This document shows, in pieces, positions 1 through 7,111 of a stretch of DNA of 14,078 nucleotides (position 1 is the first letter of the stretch; every line of letters starts with the position of its first letter). The stretch is from Chloroflexota bacterium (GTDB lineage Bacteria > Chloroflexota > Dehalococcoidia > UBA2979): assembly GCA_009843585.1 (NCBI GenBank), contig VYDC01000197.1, forward strand, positions 1 to 14,078. Direction: 5' to 3'. A program made the translations under genes and the position numbers. The notes below the pieces were generated by a model, which saw only the letters and a program-made list of their open reading frames with translations, made no database searches and was not told where the DNA came from.

Positions 1-1
1 C

Positions 2-520
2 ACGGCGATGGCGGACGTGCCCGTCATCTTCATCTCCGCCTACGGACAGGACGAGCTCATCGCCAGGGCCTTCGAGGAGGGAGCCGATGACTACGTCGTG
101 AAGCCCTTCTCGGCCACGGAGCTCGGCGCGAGGATCAAGGCGGCCCTTCGGCGGCGGGCGGTGTCCGAGCCTGCGGAGCCGTACGTGTTGGGCGATCTCG
201 TCATCGACTTCGGCGAACGGCGGGTGGTCCTCGCCGGTCAACCGGTCCCCCTGACTCCCATCGAGCACCGGACGCTCGTCGAGCTCTCGGCGAACGCGGG
301 CCGCGTGGTGACCCATGAACAACTGCTGCGGCGGGTGTGGGGCCTGGAGGCTGGCGACGATGTCCGGCCCATGCGCACGGCCATCAACAGCATTCGCCGC
401 AAGCTCGGCGACGATGCCGCGCGTCCCACCTATATCTTCACGGAGGCCCGCGTCGGCTACCGCATGGCGAGACCTGAGCCTCCGGAGAGAGGTGACGATG
501 TGGCGCGCGGGACGTCGTAG
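2..520 (+). CDS. OmpR/PhoB-family response regulator, 5' end outside window
   Basis: Partial gene; the reading frame is open to the left edge, so the first methionine seen (base 8) is probably internal. The visible protein starts in the second half of a receiver domain: the strand VPVIFISAYG carries the conserved Ser/Thr switch residue, and GADDYVVKPF contains the conserved Lys that contacts the phosphorylated Asp (the Asp itself lies upstream). A winged-helix effector domain follows from about residue 58 (YVLGDLVIDF) to 153, with the usual LTPIEHRTL, RVVTHEQLLRRVWG and INSIRRKLGDD elements and a terminal VGYRM wing. By family knowledge it is a phosphorylation-controlled DNA-binding regulator of a two-component system. 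No sensor kinase follows within the window; the next 200 bases hold no convincing gene. The regulated genes are unknown. Confidence 0.9.
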   Translation, partial: TAMADVPVIFISAYGQDELIARAFEEGADDYVVKPFSATELGARIKAALRRRAVSEPAEPYVLGDLVIDFGERRVVLAGQPVPLTPIEHRTLVELSANAGRVVTHEQLLRRVWGLEAGDDVRPMRTAINSIRRKLGDDAARPTYIFTEARVGYRMARPEPPERGDDVARGTS

Positions 521-717
521 TGCCCGCTCTGCTACCTCGCCTGCACGCGGCGTAACGGGGAGCACGCGGAGGACTCGGCCCGCGCGGAGACTGGGCCCGC
601 CAGCCAACGCCCGCCCGACCCGCTGACGCGATCCTCCGCGAGGCTCGTATGTGCCGCGTCTCGCGCATGGCGCCATCCGGCACGGAGGTCCGGGCCTACG
701 GCGAGGGCTCCGCCGAT

Positions 718-1989
718 CTATCGGCGCCTGCGCGGGACGCGCCTGACAGGCTCCGACGCGAGCGTGTTTCCCTCGGGACTCGCGAGCTGGCGCTCCAGCG
801 CGGTGAACGCCTCGATGAGGTCGGGGGACTCGAAGGCGCGGTTTCGGCGGCCCACCGTCACCTGTCTGAGGATGCCGGCTCCCACGAGCCGGTCGATCGC
901 CTGGCTCGTCGCCTGGAACGACCGGCCAATCAGGTCCCCCGCCGTGGTGGCCGTCAGCCGCGGCGCGCCGGGCAGTGCGTGGAGGAGCAGGTCGGCCGCC
1001 GACCCTCGGCGCACGGACCCGAGCCGCTCGCGCCAGGAGTCCTGCAGCGCTCGCACCTGCTCCTCGAAGCGCCCGGCGTCCTCGGCGGCGCGCCGGCATG
1101 CGCTCGCGAAGAGCGCGATCCAGCGGTTGACACCGGCATGGGCTTGCCCGGATTCGGGCGAGCCCTCGTAGCGCGTCCCGGTGAGTCCGGCGATGTAGTC
1201 GCGCGGCCACGTGGCGAGGATCAGCGAGACCGCCGGCAGGATGCGCGGCGCGAGCCCGCGCCGTCTCAGCACCAGATGGATGAGCGCGCGCCCGGTGCGC
1301 CCGTTTCCGTCGACGAACGGGTGGATCGTCTCGAACTGTGAGTGGGCGATGGCGGCCTGCGCGACCGCGGGCAGGGAGTCGTCGTTGCAGAACTCGGCGA
1401 GGTCGGACAGCAGCTCGCCGACCAGTTCGTGAGGCGGTGGCACGAAGACCGCTGCACACGGGTTGTAGTCGCTGCCGCCGATCCAGTTCTGGACCGTCCG
1501 GACGCGGCCGCCGTGCTCCGCGAGGCGCGTCCCGGCGAGCAAGCGGCGGTGCGCCTCGAGGATGATCCTCACGCTGATCGCTCCGCCGGGCGGCACCGCC
1601 TCTACGGCCCACGCCATCGCCTCGATGTTCCCGAGCGCCTCCACAGCGGTGACGTCGCGCGGCTCCTCGCCGAGCTGCCGAGCCGCCTGGGCGCGGAGGA
1701 GCCGCCGGCCGCCGACCTCCAGGCCCTCGATCCGCGAGGAGGCGACCGCCTCCGCGCGGAGCAGCAGCCGGGCAAGCGCCTCGGTGTCGGCGAGCGCACC
1801 CGCCGCCGCGTCGAGGCGGACGAGCGCCGCCTCGGCGTCCGCGACGTCGGCCGCAACATCCCCGTCCAGCACGAACCCCCGGCCGGCGAGTCGGTCGGGG
1901 ACGTAGACTGCGTAGTCACAGGGGCGGCGATCGCGACGTGTCAGGCCGGCTGCATCGCCCGCCCAGCGCCGCGCTTCCAACCGGGCCAT
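718..1989 (-). CDS. Fic-domain protein with N-terminal inhibitory motif and C-terminal winged helix
   Basis: Fic proteins usually transfer AMP from ATP onto hydroxyl side chains of target proteins. The catalytic motif HPFVDGNGRTGR is intact at residues 223-234 (His223 base, Asn/Arg for phosphate binding). An N-terminal SSRIEG at 84-89 fits the inhibitory [S/T]xxxE[G/N] helix of class II Fic enzymes, so activity is probably self-restrained by Glu88. The target-positioning flap lies around VRTVQNWIGGSDYNP to VFVPPP (163-186). The C-terminal part (LTATTAGDLIGRSFQATSQA onward) looks like a winged helix-turn-helix, common in stand-alone chromosomal Fic proteins. I chose the ATG at 1989 because GGAGG lies 5 bases before it; TTG at 2007 or ATG at 2001 are alternatives in the same frame. 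It diverges from the channel gene. The substrate is unknown; DNA-binding autoregulation is inferred from the palindromes upstream. Confidence 0.9.
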   Translation of the reverse strand: MARLEARRWAGDAAGLTRRDRRPCDYAVYVPDRLAGRGFVLDGDVAADVADAEAALVRLDAAAGALADTEALARLLLRAEAVASSRIEGLEVGGRRLLRAQAARQLGEEPRDVTAVEALGNIEAMAWAVEAVPPGGAISVRIILEAHRRLLAGTRLAEHGGRVRTVQNWIGGSDYNPCAAVFVPPPHELVGELLSDLAEFCNDDSLPAVAQAAIAHSQFETIHPFVDGNGRTGRALIHLVLRRRGLAPRILPAVSLILATWPRDYIAGLTGTRYEGSPESGQAHAGVNRWIALFASACRRAAEDAGRFEEQVRALQDSWRERLGSVRRGSAADLLLHALPGAPRLTATTAGDLIGRSFQATSQAIDRLVGAGILRQVTVGRRNRAFESPDLIEAFTALERQLASPEGNTLASEPVRRVPRRRR

Positions 1990-2000
1990 CTCGACCTCCA

Positions 2001-2047
2001 TATTCAAGGATAGACTACAAGCTTGAATACAACTTGTTGCTATTCAA
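2001..2047. promoter_or_regulatory. Palindromic AT-rich control region upstream of fic
   Basis: Three copies of one heptamer alternate in orientation: TATTCAA at 2001-2007, TTGAATA at 2023-2029 and TATTCAA at 2041-2047. The last two form a nearly perfect palindrome whose centre is CAAC-TT-GTTG, with one extra C. The stretch is strikingly AT-rich compared with its surroundings and sits immediately upstream of the fic start, between fic and the divergent channel gene. It is a good operator candidate for the Fic winged helix or another dimeric regulator; binding is inference. Confidence 0.5.
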
Positions 2048-2255
2048 CGTTCCGAGGGCGAGTTGGTTCAGGAGACCGCTGAGGCGGCTTGGGGTGAACG
2101 CCGCGGGCGGTTCGTAGAATGCGCTTCGGCTGCGCCACCGCAGGGATCGACTCCGAGGCGACGCGTCGAGCCGCCTCGCGGGGCGCGGCGCGGACCGGCG
2201 ACGCGGACATCGAGATGGCCGGGGCACGGGCCCACTGAGCAGGGGATGGGCGGAC

Positions 2256-3071
2256 ATGCGGGAGCTTGCGGGACGGATCACGGCGTCGAGGCCGTTCGAG
2301 TACTTCATCATCGCGCTCATCCTCGCCAACGGGGTGGTGCTGGGACTCGAGACGGTGGAGGGGATCGGGGACGCGTTCCTCACCTGGTTCGGCGTCGCGC
2401 ACACGGTGACGCTGGCCATCTTCATCGTGGAGGCGGCGCTCAAGATGCTGGCGCTGGCGCCGCGGGCGCACCGCTACTTCGAGGACGGCTGGAACATCTT
2501 CGACTTCTCGATCATCGTCCTGTCGCTGGTCCCGGCGGTGGGGCCCTTCGCGGTGGTGGCGCGCATGGCGCGCCTGATGCGGGTGCTGCGGCTGATCTCC
2601 GCCATGCCGGAACTGCGCCTCATCGTGAGCACGCTCGTGCGGTCCGTCCCGGGCATGCTCCACATCGTGGTGGTGATGAGCCTCCTGACGTACATCTACG
2701 CGATCCTCGGCTTCCACCTCTTCCACGAGCACGACCCGGAGCACTGGAGCAACCTCGGCGTCTCGCTACTGTCGCTGTTCCGGGTCGTCACGCTCGAGGA
2801 CTGGACGGACATCATGTACGTGGCGATGGACCTGCACACGCTCGCCTGGGCGTACTTCCTCAGCTTCGTCGTGCTCGGGTCGTTCGTCACCATCAACCTC
2901 TTCATCGCGGTCGTCATCAACAACCTGGACGAGGCGAAGCAGGAACGCCTGCGACAGCTCGAGACGGCGGCGACCGCTGACGAGGTCATCGCCGAGCTCA
3001 GGGCCGCGCGCGAGTCGCTCAACCGGCTGGAGCGACGGCTCGTGGAGGTGCAGGGCGAGGGCGGCCGTTGA
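2256..3071 (+). CDS. Single-domain voltage-gated cation channel (BacNav/CavMr-like ion transport protein)
   Basis: A 271-residue, six-helix channel subunit of the PF00520 type, expected to form homotetramers in the cytoplasmic membrane. S1 is near 14-31, S2 near 43-66, S3 near 80-93. S4 carries four arginines at every third position (R103, R106, R109, R112), the voltage sensor. The pore loop contains FRVVTLEDWTD with the filter at 179-185, followed by S6 (about 194-225, ending FIAVVINNLDEAK). A charged helical tail (226-271) resembles the C-terminal coiled-coil bundle of bacterial sodium channels. Compared with NavAb (TLESWSM), the filter has additional Asp at positions 182 and 185, the positions made acidic in the engineered calcium-selective CavAb (TLDDWSD). 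Selectivity for calcium or mixed permeation is therefore likely but inferred. ATG at 2256 has a purine-rich stretch upstream. Length and topology are normal for the family. Confidence 0.92.
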   Translation: MRELAGRITASRPFEYFIIALILANGVVLGLETVEGIGDAFLTWFGVAHTVTLAIFIVEAALKMLALAPRAHRYFEDGWNIFDFSIIVLSLVPAVGPFAVVARMARLMRVLRLISAMPELRLIVSTLVRSVPGMLHIVVVMSLLTYIYAILGFHLFHEHDPEHWSNLGVSLLSLFRVVTLEDWTDIMYVAMDLHTLAWAYFLSFVVLGSFVTINLFIAVVINNLDEAKQERLRQLETAATADEVIAELRAARESLNRLERRLVEVQGEGGR

Positions 3072-3598
3072 CCCGTCCGCTCACGTGCCCGGCGCCGTTC
3101 GCGCCTCTGCGGAGGCGGCGACGAGGCGGTCGAGGGCCTCGCGGAGCGCCCCGTGCCGCGCGATCAGCGCGTAGCGAAGAGCCCGGGAACCCGTGTATAG
3201 GCGCGCGGCGAATTGGTCACCCCGGCCTCCGTCTCGCAGCGCCTCCTGCGCGCATGCGAAGCTTACGTTCCTTGGTCCGTCAGGAAAGGATATTGAATAT
3301 CGCTTCGCCCGACGGCGATTCGAGAGAGCCTCTGGGTACGTGCCGGCGTCGACGTGCCACGCCGCCTCGGGTACCGATCGGCGGCGACCACCACGGGCAC
3401 CCTACGGTGACTTGCTGCGCGGCCGGCAGCTGCACGCGACCCCACGCGCCTTTTCGCCATTGGTCCAGACTTGGCCCGTCGGGAGACCCACCGCGAGACC
3501 GGCCCGAGTCGTGACCCAATGCCAGTAGTTGCCAGGACGTCGCCGGCCTGTGTTCCTGCCCCTACAGGAAGACCGGCTTCGAGCGAGGACGTTAGGTA
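3072..3598. other. Gene-poor stretch between channel and membrane-protein genes
   Basis: About 530 bases with no convincing complete gene. The first 200 bases hold a coding-like minus-strand fragment (separate entry) and a short 6-bp hairpin (CGCCTC/GAGGCG, 3102-3117). From about 3290 to 3598 I see no conserved coding pattern, RNA gene or repeat. Confidence 0.6.
3081..3290 (-). pseudogene. Possible C-terminal remnant of an unrecognised gene
   Basis: Reading the minus strand to the TGA at 3081-3083 gives a peptide with ordinary protein composition and mostly G/C third positions: GDQFAARLYTGSRALRYAL, then IARHGALREALDRLVAASAE, ending ARTAPGT. It looks like a final helical segment of a soluble protein. 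There is no start codon with a ribosome binding site in a sensible place upstream and the coding character fades beyond about 3290, so it may be a decayed gene whose front part is lost. I do not recognise the family. It could also be a chance open frame in GC-rich DNA. Confidence 0.3.
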
Positions 3599-4324
3599 GT
3601 GGAGGGAGACCGCTCCGCTCAGGCAGGCTCGGATGTCGGGGGCCGGTGGGGGGCGCCCGCCGGTCTGATCGCCGTCGTGGCGATCGGACTCCTGGCGCTG
3701 CCTGGCATTGGCGTTCGCTACCTCCTCCACGGTGGCTTCGATGTCTTCCAGTGCCTGCTCACCCTGTTTTTCTCGATCAATCTCGTGATCTGCTACTGGG
3801 AGATGTGCCTGTTCTTCCGAAGGGACTACGTCGAGGAGCGTGCGGGATTCTGGCGCAAACGGTGGGACGACACTGGCAAGACCCCCGCCATGGAGTTCCT
3901 CACGAGCAGCGTGCCGCTCAACAGGGTCCTCTCGCCGACGGTCTGGGCGGACGTCTGGGCGACGTACTCGATCTTCGATTCGGCGTATGCCGATCGCAAC
4001 ACGTACGGCTTCAACATCGACATCGCGAACGGGTTCGCGACGCCAGCACCGACCCTGATTCTCTATGTGACCTATGCGGGCGGGTTTCTGCCGGCCGTCG
4101 GCGCCGGCATTCTCGGGGCGATCTTCGTCTGGCAGTGGGCGTACGCGTCCTCGCTCTACGTGGTGAGCTTCTTCGTGGGCCGGAAGCAAAGCCGCATCAC
4201 GACGCGAGAGTTCTACATCTACATCTTCAGCCTGAACGCCATCTGGGTGTTGGTCCCGATGGTGGGGCTGTACGTCTCTGTCCGCCTGATCCTGGATGGC
4301 GACTACAGCGCGCTTGGGATTTGA
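3599..4324 (+). CDS. Unrecognised multi-pass membrane protein
   Basis: A 241-residue protein that I cannot assign to a family. The GTG at 3599 is the first possible start, because an in-frame TAG lies at 3593-3595; no good ribosome binding site precedes it, so a later start is possible. Hydrophobic segments lie near residues 20-42, 48-71, 147-180 (perhaps two helices) and 205-232. Between the second and third is a polar stretch (about 72-146) rich in charged and aromatic residues: FFRRDYVEERAGFWRKRWDD, later NTYGFNIDIANGFATPAPT. Paired acidic/aromatic residues near the membrane (CYWEMCLFF) are notable. Normal codon use and a clean amphipathic pattern argue that it is real. It stands alone, ending 115 bases before the island boundary, and would be convergent with the tRNA-Ala gene in the unoccupied locus. 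Confidence 0.7.
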   Translation: MEGDRSAQAGSDVGGRWGAPAGLIAVVAIGLLALPGIGVRYLLHGGFDVFQCLLTLFFSINLVICYWEMCLFFRRDYVEERAGFWRKRWDDTGKTPAMEFLTSSVPLNRVLSPTVWADVWATYSIFDSAYADRNTYGFNIDIANGFATPAPTLILYVTYAGGFLPAVGAGILGAIFVWQWAYASSLYVVSFFVGRKQSRITTREFYIYIFSLNAIWVLVPMVGLYVSVRLILDGDYSALGI

Positions 4325-4439
4325 GTGCGGGTTCCCGTCGGCGACGGCCTCCTCGCATCACATGGCTGTTTCTGGGTGTCGGTCGCGAGAGGCGGCCGGG
4401 CGCGGCTCGGTGCTGTCTACCGTCAAGTTTGGTCGGGAA

Positions 4440-4485
4440 TGGTGGACCTGGGGGGACTCGAACCCCCGACTTCCACACTGCCAGT
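4440..4485 (-). repeat. Left attachment site: duplicated 3' part of tRNA-Ala(GGC)
   Basis: These 46 bases are identical to 11930-11975 in the same orientation. They correspond to nucleotides 31-76 of the tRNA-Ala gene: the anticodon loop with GGC, the anticodon 3' stem start being lost right after it, and the complete T-arm, acceptor 3' strand and CCA. Beyond 4485 the match stops abruptly and no 5' half follows, so this is not a functional tRNA. It is the att copy left at the distal end when an element integrated into the tRNA gene. Confidence 0.85.
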
Positions 4486-4496
4486 CGGCCAAGCCC

Positions 4497-4587
4497 GATC
4501 CCGTCACGTCCCGTCTACTCCCTCGAGGGGCAGTTTCGTACCTGTACATCGCGGGATTCTGGAGTTCTGATCCCGTCTCGTCCCGTC
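4497..4587 (+). repeat. Two near-identical 19-bp direct repeats inside the left island end
   Basis: GATCCCGTCACGTCCCGTC at 4497-4515 and GATCCCGTCTCGTCCCGTC at 4569-4587 differ at one base and lie 72 bases apart. Each contains CCCGTC twice at a 10-base step, about one helical turn. The first starts 12 bases after the left att copy. They suit cooperative binding of a recombinase or directionality factor; that role is inferred. Confidence 0.55.
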
Positions 4588-4611
4588 GGAACCCACCCCG
4601 TACCACCCAAC

Positions 4612-4631
4612 ATGGCCCCAACATGGCCCCC
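4612..4631 (+). repeat. Candidate recombinase arm site, left end
   Basis: ATGGCCCCAACATGGCCCCC contains two TGGCCCC units at an 11-base step, with a weaker third half (CCCAAC) just before. The same arrangement occurs at 11861-11880 inside the right end. In a circularised element the two would flank the 46-bp core on opposite sides (126 and 49 bases away), as arm-type sites do in lambda-like attP. Function is inferred from position and sharing. Confidence 0.5.
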
Positions 4632-4940
4632 GCGCGGCGCCGCGACGGGTCGGAACTCCCCTAAGCGAGGCGGGTGCTCGGCGTCTCCGATCGCGTGTCG
4701 GCGTTCGGGTGGTTGGTGGGGCTGTAGGGCTCGGACGTGAGGCTTGGAAACTCACGCGCCACGGCTCTGCCCCACGCGCAGCACATGCTGGCGCATCGTC
4801 ATTGTCGTGGCGCCGTTCGAGTCGGACGCGACGGCATCGAGTCCACACGCCAGTGCGGTGAGTTCGGGGACGCTGGTCAAGCTGAGGGCGGCCGCATCGT
4901 CGCGCCACGCGTCGAGGGGTGCTTCCCGGCTGCTGCGACA

Positions 4941-5990
4941 CTACTGGAGCGTTTGCCGCTGCCTTGAGAGCCAGCGCGTGAGATCAGCCAGCGACGCGAA
5001 GCCATCTCGCTCTCCTTGCTGCACGGTCCACCACCGGGCGGCTCCGCCCTCGCCTTCGGACGTTACCCCGCAGTGGATGAGCTCTGCGTCGCCCTCGCTG
5101 TCCTGGTCGCGGCTCACGTCGAAGCCCGACCGGACCAGCGCCTCGCGCAGCCAATGGTGCTCCAGAGAGTCGCCCACCACCAGGGCTCGGCGGCCCGTGT
5201 GACGGTTCGGCGTGAAGTGGCCGGTGGCGCGGTCGAACACCACCTCATCGCTCGAGAACGCGTGCTCGAGCAGCCCGTTCAGCACCAGGTCCTCGGGCGC
5301 CCCGCTCTCAAGTGACCCCTCGTCGGTGATCAGCCACAGGACGTCCGCGGTTCGGAGAGCGAGATCGAGGTCATGGGTCGTCATCAGGATCGCCAGCCCG
5401 CGTTCGGCCGCCAGCCTGCGAAGGAGGGCCGTGAGCTCCACCCTGGATGGGAGATCGAGGAACGCGGTCGGCTCGTCCAGCAGCAGGATCTTCGGCTCCT
5501 GGGCGAGCGCCCGGGCGATCATCACGCGCTGCCGCTCTCCGTCAGACAGCTCGGTGACATCCCGTCTGGCCAGGTGACCCGACTGGGTCGCTTCCATCGC
5601 CCACTCGATCGTCTCGTGGTCCTCCGGACCGAGGCGACCGAAGTACCCGGTGTGAGGGAACCGGCCGAGTCCGACCAGCTCGTAGGCGGAGAGGTTCGCG
5701 ATCTGCACGCGGTCGGTCAGGACCACTGCAAGTCTCCGGGCAAGGTCTCCGCTCGTCAGCGCCCGGAGATCATCGCCGTCGAGGGAGACACCGCCGGCGA
5801 GCGCCGGCTGAACGCGTGAGAGCGTTCGCAGGAGTGTGGACTTCCCCGCCCCGTTGGGACCGAGGAGACAGGCGAACTCTCCACGATCGAGTTGGACACT
5901 CATGTCGCTAAGCACGACCCGGCGTCGTCGTCGCGCTCGGTAGCCGATCTCGAGCGATGACAGACTGAGCACCGGCGACGGCGTCGTCAT
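4941..5990 (-). CDS. ABC transporter ATPase, FecE/BtuD-type (metallophore or corrinoid import)
   Basis: A 349-residue ATP-binding subunit that would power import as a homodimer beneath the FecCD-type permease. Walker A is GPNGAGKST (44-52), the signature LSDGE (148-152), Walker B ILLLDE (168-173), D-loop FLDL (177-180) and switch His206 in TTHDLDLAL. The segment AVVLTDRV with YELVGLGRFPHTGYFGRL matches a FecE-like subfamily in which the usual Q-loop glutamine context is changed (Thr at 92). After the ATPase core, residues 265-349 form an extension (RRALVVGDSLEHHWLREALV onward, ending SLADLTRWL) seen, as I recall, in members of this subfamily; it may be a small regulatory domain. ATG at 5990 overlaps the permease stop as TGATG, so translation is probably coupled. 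The longer upstream frame to 6458 merely reads antisense-phase through the permease and is rejected as the start. Confidence 0.93.
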   Translation of the reverse strand: MTTPSPVLSLSSLEIGYRARRRRRVVLSDMSVQLDRGEFACLLGPNGAGKSTLLRTLSRVQPALAGGVSLDGDDLRALTSGDLARRLAVVLTDRVQIANLSAYELVGLGRFPHTGYFGRLGPEDHETIEWAMEATQSGHLARRDVTELSDGERQRVMIARALAQEPKILLLDEPTAFLDLPSRVELTALLRRLAAERGLAILMTTHDLDLALRTADVLWLITDEGSLESGAPEDLVLNGLLEHAFSSDEVVFDRATGHFTPNRHTGRRALVVGDSLEHHWLREALVRSGFDVSRDQDSEGDAELIHCGVTSEGEGGAARWWTVQQGERDGFASLADLTRWLSRQRQTLQ

Positions 5991-7111
5991 CACAGGCCCC
6001 AGCCGCGGCGCATCCGCAGGAGCACCCAGAACGCGATTGGACCGCCGACGATCGCAGTTGCCGCGTTGACGGGGAGCGTCAGATTGCTGTTCGGCATCTC
6101 CGCCAGCAACCCGCAGCCGAGCGCGACCGAGGCCCCCGTGAGAGCGCTGCCCGGCACCAGGATCCGATGGTCGGCGGAACCGAAGATGCCGCGTGTGATG
6201 TGCGGTATGGCGATCCCGAGGAACGCGATCGGGCCCGCGAACGCGACGACGGCTCCCGCCAGGATCGACGCGCTCGTCAGCGTCAGCGTGCGCGCCCGCC
6301 GCACGTTGAGCCCCATGCTGCGCGCGTAGTTCTCGCCCATCAGCAGCGCGTTGAGTTGCTTCATGGAGAGCGCGGCGACCACCGCCCCGATACCGACCGC
6401 GAGGGCGAACAGCGTGACGTCGTCCCAGCGGACTCGATGGAAACTGCCGAACCCCCATTCCACGAACAGCCGGGTCTGATTCGGATCGGCGAAGAAGACC
6501 AGCACGGTGACCAGCGCACCGATCAAGGCGGACAGCACCACCCCGAGCAACAGCACGATCACCATGTCACGGACGACGCTCGCGACCACGAGCATGGCGA
6601 GCAGGACTGTGCCCGCCCCGAGCGAGGCGCCAATGACGAGGCCGACGCCGGAAATGGCCTGCGCCACGGCGCTCGCCGTTGCTGTGTCGCGGTAGAGCCC
6701 AACCGTCAGCCCGGGTAGCACGATGATGACGAGTGCCGCACCCAGGCTCGCGCCGGAGACCACGCCCAGCGTGTAGGGGCTCGCGAGCGGATTTCTGAAG
6801 ACGGCCTGCATCTGGAGACCCGCAAGACCAAGGGCGATCCCAACCAGCGTTGCGGTGATCACCCGAGGGAGCCGAACGTCCAGGATGATCGTGGTCCACG
6901 CGTCCCGCTCCGCCTCACGGCCCAGGAGCACGCGCGCTACCTCGTCCAATGGGAGCCGCACCGACGACCAGCTGAGCGAGACGAGAACCGCGAGCAGAAA
7001 CACGAAGATGAGGAGCGAGAACGCGAACAGAGCCCGTGTTCGCCCCCGCGAGCGGGCGCCCTCGATGCCTGGTGGCTGACGGTGCGAGGCCGTGCCCGCT
7101 AGAGAGGTCAC
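5990..7111 (-). CDS. FecCD-family ABC permease
   Basis: A 373-residue polytopic membrane protein of the BtuC/FhuB/FecCD type, expected to homodimerise and carry an iron-siderophore, haem or cobalamin-like ligand across the membrane. After a polar N-terminus, the first helix is near 27-48, followed by many further hydrophobic helices (about ten in all). Family blocks are intact: RLPRVITATLVGIALGLAGL (80-99), then FRNPLASPYTLGVVSGASLG, and later VAFAGPIAFLGIAIPHITR near the ATPase-coupling region, RILVPGSALTGA, and a C-terminal NAATAIVGGPIAFWVLLRM. The start is GTG at 7111, overlapping the stop of the HTH-PBP gene (GTGA). Its own stop overlaps the ATPase start. There is one permease gene only, as usual for homodimeric systems. 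The substrate cannot be fixed from sequence. Confidence 0.95.
   Translation of the reverse strand: MTSLAGTASHRQPPGIEGARSRGRTRALFAFSLLIFVFLLAVLVSLSWSSVRLPLDEVARVLLGREAERDAWTTIILDVRLPRVITATLVGIALGLAGLQMQAVFRNPLASPYTLGVVSGASLGAALVIIVLPGLTVGLYRDTATASAVAQAISGVGLVIGASLGAGTVLLAMLVVASVVRDMVIVLLLGVVLSALIGALVTVLVFFADPNQTRLFVEWGFGSFHRVRWDDVTLFALAVGIGAVVAALSMKQLNALLMGENYARSMGLNVRRARTLTLTSASILAGAVVAFAGPIAFLGIAIPHITRGIFGSADHRILVPGSALTGASVALGCGLLAEMPNSNLTLPVNAATAIVGGPIAFWVLLRMRRGWGL

Larger units (their letters stand above)
4486..4940. other. Left end of the island: repeats, no complete gene
   Basis: This 455-base stretch contains no convincing complete gene. It holds the paired CCCGTC repeats (4497-4515 and 4569-4587), the tandem TGGCCCC motif (4612-4631), and between about 4755 and 4940 a coding-like minus-strand frame that continues in frame after the stop of the ATPase gene. 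No integrase motifs (R..HxxR..Y) were recognised in any frame. Confidence 0.6.

Noticed and set aside
649..2013. Plus-strand open frames opposite fic
   Set aside because: Shadows of the intact Fic gene, without recognisable motifs.
2040..2744. Minus-strand open frame opposite the channel gene
   Set aside because: Its His/Arg/Asp-rich composition is the usual shadow of a hydrophobic gene in GC-rich DNA.
3263..4189. Minus-strand open frame opposite the membrane protein
   Set aside because: Charged low-complexity shadow frame without motifs or a plausible start.
3529..4740. Long plus-strand open frame over the membrane-protein gene and left att
   Set aside because: It is Arg/Gly/Pro-rich, out of frame with the good membrane protein, and continues through the tRNA fragment.
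5991..6458. Upstream extension of the ATPase frame
   Set aside because: It runs out of frame through the permease gene and lacks family similarity; ATG 5990 fits the family start and the TGATG overlap.
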